A program made the position numbers and the translations under genes. Shown in pieces: positions 57,208 to 64,000 of a stretch of DNA of 64,000 nt. Numbering within the stretch: the stretch's first letter is position 1; every line of letters begins with the position of its first letter. This stretch comes from Orobanche coerulescens (lineage: Eukaryota; Streptophyta; Magnoliopsida; Lamiales; Orobanchaceae), in contig CM065815.1 in the NCBI GenBank assembly GCA_033398695.1, forward strand, positions 14,563,501-14,627,500. Reading direction: 5' to 3'. The notes beneath the pieces were generated by a model, which was not told where the DNA came from, did no database searches, and was given only the letters and a program-made list of their open reading frames with translations.

Positions 57208-60200
57208 TGTAATACCCGATTGTGAATTCATTAATTATCATTCAGTAATTGCCACTCATAAATTTTTTCACTCAGTAATAATCATTCATCATTCATGTTC
57301 ATTCATTTCGTGTTCATCGTTCGGCATATCATGGAGTCGTGTATCAGTTGTTACTCATCATTCATCACTGTTCGGGATCGAGACGAGAATATTTTCATCA
57401 TCATCATCATCATTATCATATTTTGGTAGTATGTGTGTGAGATAGCACACGTTACGTACTCCTGTTAGCGCGCGCTAATGGAGTATAGGTAGCACACACT
57501 ATACATCAGCATTAGCGCACGGTAGCGCAATTGTGATAGACAGTCCAGTAGGTACTGGAATGAAATTGGAAATTCGTAGCGCACGCTATAAGTGGATAAT
57601 AGCGTACGCTAATTGTACTGGTAGTGCACGCTGAGTTTTGGGTGTAGCGCACGCTATCGCGAGCAGGTCATAGGGCAGGAGGTTCTGGACTCCAGTTGCT
57701 GGGTATCAACATCAGTTAGTGCACGCTAACATTTTGGGCTAACACACGCTATCGGGAAGGCGTTAGCGCATGCTACCAAGTTTGTAGCGCACGCTAACGA
57801 GGCAGTCAAAGCTCACTGGACTGCCCAGTTAACCGCTAGTGCACGCTAAATATCAGGGCGTAGCGTGCGCTAATCTGGGATCAGTATATATAGGACAGTT
57901 CAGTCCAGTTTCGTCATTTCTTCATTTCTCCTCCTCCTCTCGAAGATTTTGGGCGATTTCGGACGATTTGGAGAGGTCTTTTCAAGCTGCAATCATCTAG
58001 CATCATCTTCAAGCTCCTAGTTCAGATTAATCATCATTTCATCCTCTCCAATTCATCAAATCAAGGTAACTTTTCATTTGAATCTTGAATTTTGGGATTT
58101 GAAGGTTTTCTTCCCGATCTCTTTGAGTTAGCCTTCTATCATGATGGAATATGTTGATTATGGATTATCTACCTTGGATACTTGTATTCTTACGGATTCA
58201 TTGATGTAATTTTCAGAATTTGTGAATATTTGGAATTGTTCAAGAACACCTTGGTTGTTGACTTTGGAATTTGGGGGTTTTCGACTAGATGTTGTCGTAA
58301 TCTCGAATGGAGTATTCCTATTGGATTATTAATGGTATTAATGAGGTTTTGTTGGATTGAATCATTCATTGGAAGTTAGTTTTCGGCGTAATTGAGTTTT
58401 AGTTGTAAACAATTAGAGATTGTTTACAACGTGTTTGTTAGATTGCCCCATTGAGTTTGGGTAGTGTTGTATCGACCTTCTAAGTTGATTTTGATTATAC
58501 GTGGATATGTATATTAAGCGAATCATTGGTAATTGTGTTATTCAAGGTTGTTCGAGGACCGATAATCACTTCAAGGACGTTGTTCGTGGAAGGACTTTCT
58601 CGCCTTCGGTTCGAGGGAAGTTTTATACTTGTACTAGTCAATGAGATTAATGTTATCGTATATGTGTATGAATATGTTGTATCATTCCGAGACTTGGTCT
58701 CTTCATGAATTCATTGATATTAAATGGATCGTTCGATACGATACTCTTCGGCAATTATGCCAAATGTTTATTATTGTTCATTAATGGCCAGTTCAAGGCA
58801 TTGGTGTACTCGTTGTTAATGTTATTGTCGATAGCCGGTTTGTGGTATCGATGTATTGATTGTTGTTGTTAATATTGATGTCGATCTAAGACATTGTTGT
58901 AATCATTGGTATAAATGTTGGTGTCCTGTCATTCATGTTGTATTGGCCGATTGAAGGCCCTGTCGTATTCGTTCTCATATTCATCGTCGGTAGCGGATTA
59001 AAGGTGCCGAAGCATTCATTGTATAATTGTTATCGTTTGGCCGTTCTAAGGTAATCGAGGTGCTCAATCCTTCATTGTATCATTGTTATCGATTGGCCGT
59101 TCTAAGGTAATCGAGGTGCTCAATCATTAATTGTATCATTGTTATCGATTGACTGTTCTAAGGCAATCGAGGTATTGAATCATCCGCTGCATCATTGTTA
59201 TCGGTTGGCCATTCTAAGGCAATCGAGGTATTGAATTGGGGCTGTCGAGGATAGTTCCCATCCGTTGTGTCGTTGTTATCGATTGACCATTCTAGGGTAA
59301 TCGAGGTATTGAATTGGGACCGTCGAGGACGGTGCCCATCCGTGAGTCATCATTATCGTGTTGGCCGACTCAAGGCAGCACACTATCATTCTCCTGAATT
59401 CGGTAAACTTGGGATCGTTGCCATTTATGATTAATTGTGTTTTGGAGGCTAGTCTCGGCTAATGCTCGATGGGGTAAGTTTGGTGGGGCCTGAACCTTCG
59501 CGGTTGTTTCCCCCAACACCTACAGCTCAGTAGGTCAACGACCATTGGATGGTTTCATTATGGGGTAAGTTTGGTGGGGCCTGAACCTTCGCGGTTATTT
59601 CCCCCAACACCTACAGCTCAGTAGGTCAACGTCCATTGGATGGTTTCATTATGGGGTAAGTTTGGTGGGGCCTGAACCTTCGCAGTTGTTTCCCCCAACA
59701 CCTACAGCTCAGTAGGTCAACGGCCATTGGATGGTTTCATTTTGATACGGTTTCGTGCTGTGGCTTCGGCCTTCATTGTTACAGCTTCGGGCTGGTTTGG
59801 TTCATCTTCATGTAATTCATTGTGATTCATATTTAATTCAGTTCTGGTTTGGTTCATCTTCATGTAATTCATTGTGATTCATATTTAATTCAGTTCTGGT
59901 TTGGTTCATGTCGTGTAGTTCATTGTGGTACTCTATGATTATGATTCGTCGTTGGGCACTTGTGTTCTAACCTGTTGAACATGTATTAATAGTATGTCGT
60001 CGGCATAGTGTTTCACGAATGCTCGGTTCTTAACTTGGTTTGTGAGCATCTCGTATTATTATTATTGTACTGTTTCATTCTGCCTTTGGATGCATATCAT
60101 GTTATACATGTATTTGATGTTCATTATCTGGATGACTGACCCCGTGGGGGCGGAATATGTTTTCATGTTTTAAGTGCTTGCGAGGAGAGAGTTGAGACAC

Positions 60201-60533
60201 AGGGGCATGATGATGGGGACGAGGCATTCGAGCGATACTAGTCGGAGTTGTTCATGTTGGTCAGTCATTTGGAGTGCACTCCAGATGTGTCAGTCGTTGT
60301 CATGTTGTATTATCCGAGCAGGGCTCGTGGATGTCATTGTATTTCATTTTGGCCATGTAGGCCCACTTTTGTCGTTGAAATACCTTATCGGAATATTGTG
60401 TCGGATATCATAGTAGGGACTGTGATCTCCCTTGTTGGTTAATTTGATGTATTTTAGTCATGTTCGCCTGGTGGATCTCCTGATGTGGGGTCCACGGCAC
60501 TGTAATAACCCAATTGGCTTTGGGGATGTTACA
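57208..60533 (+). mobile_element. Solo LTR, gypsy-type family C, 3.33 kb, nested in copia B
   Basis: TGTAATACCCGA start, GGGGATGTTACA end, perfect duplication GGGCA at 57203-57207 and 60534-60538. Array of AGCGYRCGCT-type motifs at 57440-57872, TATA box TATATATA at 57885-57892, then tandem repeats. No coding region. Confidence 0.92.
59020..59740 (+). repeat. Tandem repeats in LTR C (two kinds)
   Basis: Five units of about 60 bp with ATTGTTATCGATTGGCCGTTC and AAGGTAATCGAGG (59025-59310). Then three units of 91-92 bp starting GGGGTAAGTTTGGTGGGGCC at 59471, 59562 and 59653. A smaller repeat lies at 59790-59910. Confidence 0.85.
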
Positions 60534-60618
60534 GGGCATTGGTGCTAACAATGACCTTCTGATTTTTAGGACTGTAGAATAAGCCACCCTTCGTTCACTT
60601 CGGATATCCTACAAACAC

Positions 60619-61190
60619 TCATACTTCTGTACGAGATGCCAACTTATCAGCTTCATTATTCAGCACGTGTGCTGGTGAACCCCAAATCCGAACATGTCCT
60701 AGACTGGGCTTGCGCCCATTCCACAGTTCTGTGGGTGTTTTGGAACTGATTTCGAAGGCACCAAGTTTAGAATGTATGCAGCTGTTTCCAAGGCATATCT
60801 CCAAAACGAAATAGGCAAATCAGAATAACTCATCATTGACCTAACCATTTCTAATAAAGTACGATTCCTTCGTTTAGCAATACCATTTTGTTGTGGTGTA
60901 CCAGGCGCTGTGAGATGGGAAGTAATCCCCTCATGTGCTAAGAAATCCAAAAACTCTCCACTAAGGTACTCGCCACCACGATCAGATCATAGTGACTTGA
61001 TACTCTGTTCATGACGCTTCTCCGTTTCAGCCTTGAATTCTTTGAACTTATCAAAAGATTCAGACTTACGTCGCATCAAATAGATGTATCCATATCTCGA
61101 ATAATAATCTATAAATGTGATGAAGTATTCGAAACCACCCTTAGCTTGGATGTTCATTGGACCACATACATCGGTGTATACTAATTCCAA
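60619..61190 (-). pseudogene. Copia B integrase
   Basis: ELVYTDVCGPMNIQAKGGFE, FIDYYSRYGYIYLM, then HLTAPGTPQQNGIAKRRNRT, MVRSMMSYSDLPISFWRYAL and KTPTELWNGRKPSLGHVRIW in shifted frames. Only the first core Asp and the Q-N-G-I-A..E/K region are seen. The second Asp region at 60960-60990 holds a stop. Its end is displaced from the RT by solo LTR C. Confidence 0.85.
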
Positions 61191-61409
61191 TACATTTTGT
61201 TCACGATTTCCTTTGCTTTTGGAAAACCCTTTTAGTCATTTTCCCTTCTAGACAGGATTCGCAAATTGGAAATGACTCAACTTAGAGCGAATCCAATGGG
61301 CCATCGCTCACCAATCTTCGAATCCTTCTAAGGTTAATATGACCCAATCGTAAATGCCACAAATATGTTTGATTTATGCTCGAAGGTTCTTTTGTTTTAT
61401 TAGGATTAG

Positions 61410-62662
61410 TCAAAGAATTAAGTGATTTATAATTATGCAAGGGAACTGGTGCAGCATTAATGATATAAAGTCCTTCATTATAAGTACTCGTGCAAACATA
61501 TCACTATTTCTTTTAATAACTGCATTATCTTCAAAAGAAACTGAATATCCACAACAATGCAATTTAGAAACTGAAATTAAATTCATTCTAAAATCAGGTA
61601 CTAATAATACACTATTTAGGACTAGAATCCTATCATTAACTTTTAACTGCACAACTCCCACTGCAACAGCCTTCGGCCTGGAATAGTCGCCCCAGCTAAT
61701 AGTAATCTCATCCGCACTAAGTACCTTGGTTACTTGGAACCCCTGCGAATCATAACAAACATGATCAATGGAGCCCGAATCTACTATCCACGAAATGAGA
61801 GAAAAGGCAGCCAAATATGTTTTGACTACTAGTGCATCAGACGTACCTTTCTTAGGGCAATCACTCTTGAAATGCCCCTTCAGACCGCACTTATAGCATT
61901 TGCCCTTTGGCTTTTTATTTGCCTCGGACTGAGGAGCCTTGGACTGAGGAGCCTTGCCCTTAGCTTTGAAGGTTGCCACATGCTTCTGGCCAACCTGCTT
62001 TTTCTTCTTTCCCCATTTGGGTTTTGAAGAACTAGCACCGGTTGCCGCAAGAATTTGATGATAACCTTGTTTGAAGAGACCTTCGGCAGATTGAAGCTCT
62101 GTCAGAAGTTCCGCCAAAGTGTAAGTCCTATGATTCATATTGTAGTTGAGGCGGAACTGCTCAAAGCTTCTTGGCAAGCTGCCCAAGATAATTTCGACCT
62201 GCGACTCTGCATCGATAGTGGCCCCCAGTATGCTCAGTTCGTTCAAATGAGACATCATTTTCAGATCATGATCCCTTACTGGAGTCCCTTCAGACATTTG
62301 GGTTGTCATCAACACCCTCATTGCATTTTGCCTAGACGCCCGGTTCTGATGACCAAACATCTCGGTGAGATTTTTCATCATTTCCGCGGCTAAGGCCATC
62401 GTCTGATGCTGATGCTGTAATACATTTGTCAATGAAGCCAAAATGTAACAGCGAGCCATCTTTCAGACTTTTTCCATTTTCGGAATTCAACCAACTCTTC
62501 AGGAGTGGCATCCGGTTCTGGTTCCAGAGGGTTTTCCTCAGTTAAAACAAATTTATGCCCCTCGGCAGTCAGGACAATGTCAAGATTTCTTTTCTAGTCG
62601 GTAAAGTTAGTGCCATCAAGTTTATTTTCCTTGAGAATAACATCTAGTGGATTGAAAGACAT
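61410..62662 (-). pseudogene. Copia B gag, zinc knuckle and protease
   Basis: ATG at 62662-62660 (MSFNPLDVILKENKLDGTNF), stopped by a TAG where family members have Trp. The main frame is 62459-61410: helical gag core, KKPKGKCYKCGLKGHFKSDC (CCHC knuckle), WIVDSGSIDHVCY (aspartic protease DSG site), then the GAG-pre-integrase start LISVSKLHCCGYSV. Confidence 0.87.
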
Positions 62663-62736
62663 CTGAGAATAAAATTAAAACACCATTCAACACATAATTC
62701 GACGCAAAATATATTGAAAAACCTTAAAACACAATA

Positions 62737-62803
62737 TATATGCAATCAACCAACACCTCAAAAATTTGAGGTGTTAATTTGAGGTGTTGGTTGATTGCAT
62801 ATA
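62737..62803. repeat. 26-bp perfect inverted repeat (hairpin)
   Basis: TATATGCAATCAACCAACAC...AAA (62737-62762) is repeated as its exact complement at 62778-62803, with 15 bases between. The right arm is the beginning of the 449-bp repeat unit. Confidence 0.93.
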
Positions 62804-64000
62804 CACTTTTCAAGTAGATTTTAACGTCTTTAATTTTACTATCTAGTCAAGATGCGTTTTGACAAGTAAAATTAATAGTTGGTTCCTCTTGGCCATGTAT
62901 TAAATTAACATAGACTCCGTTGGGAGCTTATTAATTAATACACCTAAGTGAGCACCATAATTTAACAATATTTAGAATATTATTTAATGATAATAGTCCT
63001 ACAGATGGAGATGTCCTATCATAAAATATAATATTCACCTTTTTGCTATCTAATTGAAGTTTAAAACTAGTAAGCCAATAATCAACACATCCGATGTGGA
63101 GAAAGACTCTAATGTCAACATGCATGCTAATTATTTCACAATTTAAACCAATTATGGAGGCCAATTTAATTTTGAAAATTCAATTATTAAAATCACTTAG
63201 TTATTTTGAAAAATTAAGGTTTTTAATTTGAGGTGTTGGTTGATTGCATATACACTTTTCAAGTAGATTTTAACGTCTTTAATTTTACTATCTAGTCAAG
63301 ATGCGTTTTGACAAGTAAAATTAATAGTTGGTTCCTCTTGGCCATGTATTAAATTAACATAGACTCCGTTGGGAGCTTATTAATTAATACACCTAAGTGA
63401 GCACCATAATTTAACAATCTTTAGAATATTATTTAATGATAATAGTCCTACAGATGGAGAGGTCCTATCATAAAATATAATATTCACCTTTTTACTATCT
63501 AATTGAAGTTTAAAACTAGTGAGCCAATAATCAACACATCCGATGTGGAGAAAGACTCTAATGTCAACATGCATGCTAATTATTTCACAATTTAAACCAA
63601 TTATGGAGGCCAATTTAATTTTGAAAATTCAATTATTAAAATCACTTAGTTATTTTGAAAAATTAAGGTTTTTAATTTGAGGTGTTGGTTGATTGCATAT
63701 ACACTTTTCAAGTAGATTTTAACGTCTTTAATTTTACTATCTAGTCAAGATGCGTTTTGACAAGTAAAATTAATAGTTGGTTCCTCTTGGCCATGTATTA
63801 AATTAACATAGACTCCGTTGGGAGCTTATTAATTAATACACCTAAGTGAGCACCATAATTTAACAATCTTTAGAATATTATTTAATGATAATAGTCCTAC
63901 AGATGGAGAGGTCCTATCATAAAATATAATATTCACCTTTTTGCTATCTAATTGAAGTTTAAAACTAGTGAGCCAATAATCGACACATCCGATGTGGAGA
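62779..64000. repeat. 449-bp tandem repeat, about 2.7 copies in window
   Basis: Unit starts TTGAGGTGTTGGTTGATTGC at 62779, 63228 and 63677, spacing 449 both times. Copies are nearly identical. Each contains the same 77-codon minus-strand ORF (62931-63164, 63380-63613), which I take as a by-product. Runs off the window. Confidence 0.93.

Larger units (their letters stand above)
53827..64000 (-). mobile_element. Ty1/copia element B, partial (runs off the window)
   Basis: The 3' LTR is at 53827-55312 (TGTTGG...CTAACA). Minus-strand RNase H, RT, integrase, protease and gag follow up to 62662. The far LTR is outside the window. The integrase-RT part is split by solo LTR C (57208-60533). Beyond gag lies a 449-bp tandem repeat that may belong to the 5' leader. 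Confidence 0.85.

Noticed and set aside
60174..60442. 79- and 64-aa ORFs at the end of solo LTR C
   Set aside because: Inside the U5 end of the LTR, two overlapping frames, no domain.
62931..63613. Identical 77-aa ORFs in the 449-bp repeats
   Set aside because: Copies of a repeat unit, AT-rich, no domain or start context.

Overview
The window looks like nuclear DNA of a flowering plant, probably a dicot. It has AT-rich intergenic DNA, introns with plant-type splice sites, an Au-like SINE, TTA-flanked MITEs, hAT, pogo-like and L1-type elements, and above all nested Ty1/copia and Ty3/gypsy (chromovirus) LTR retrotransposons primed by a Met-initiator tRNA-like PBS (TGGTATCAGAGC). I saw no tRNA or rRNA gene, CRISPR array or prokaryotic gene. 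All calls were made by eye; the organism is inferred.

Region 1 (98-30183, minus strand): one host gene blown apart. Eight exons can be joined with consistent phases: 30010-30183 (ATG), 27213-27696, a large exon split into 17771-17990 and 1376-1603, then 1020-1247, 871-940, 513-703, 316-382 and 135-244. I recognise it only as a conserved plant protein of unknown function with a dsRNA-binding-motif-like C-terminus. The large exon is cut by a complete copia element (copia A, 1604-17765; 914-bp LTRs, TSD ATTCT). That element's reverse transcriptase is itself cut by a gypsy element (gypsy-1, 3710-13301; TSD ATAGG). The interval between the second exon and the split exon holds a possible SIRE-like copia remnant, a hAT MITE with a Tourist MITE inside it, a 4.4-kb hAT element with a broken transposase, and a pogo-like pseudogene. 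Intron 1 holds an L1 fragment. Upstream are an Au-like SINE and another MITE.

Region 2 (32.3-36.8 kb): AT-rich DNA with a Helitron candidate, degenerate repeats and a 198-bp direct duplication. I see no intact gene.

Region 3 (36.8-51.7 kb): a partial LTR (family D), split by a second copy of the same gypsy family (gypsy-2, 37303-46912), followed by a 3.33-kb solo LTR (family B, minus strand, TSD ATTAC).

Region 4 (51.7-64.0 kb): a low-complexity stretch, a minisatellite and a small unrecognised ORF into which a second copia element (copia B, from 53827 past the window end) has inserted. Its pol is split by a 3.33-kb solo LTR (family C, TSD GGGCA). Its 5' side runs into a 449-bp tandem repeat.

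The most interesting signal is promoter design. Gypsy-type LTRs of four different sequence families (A = gypsy-1/2, B, C, D) all carry an array of a short GC-rich palindrome ending about 11-22 bp upstream of a TATA box. A, B and C use AGCGYRCGCT; D uses TTACGGCCGTAA. At least A, B and D also carry tandem repeats with a related core downstream of the TATA box. A second signal is that the two gypsy copies and their LTRs differ mainly by small indels and scrambles at CAG/CTG sites. This looks like methylation-linked base-calling error rather than true decay.
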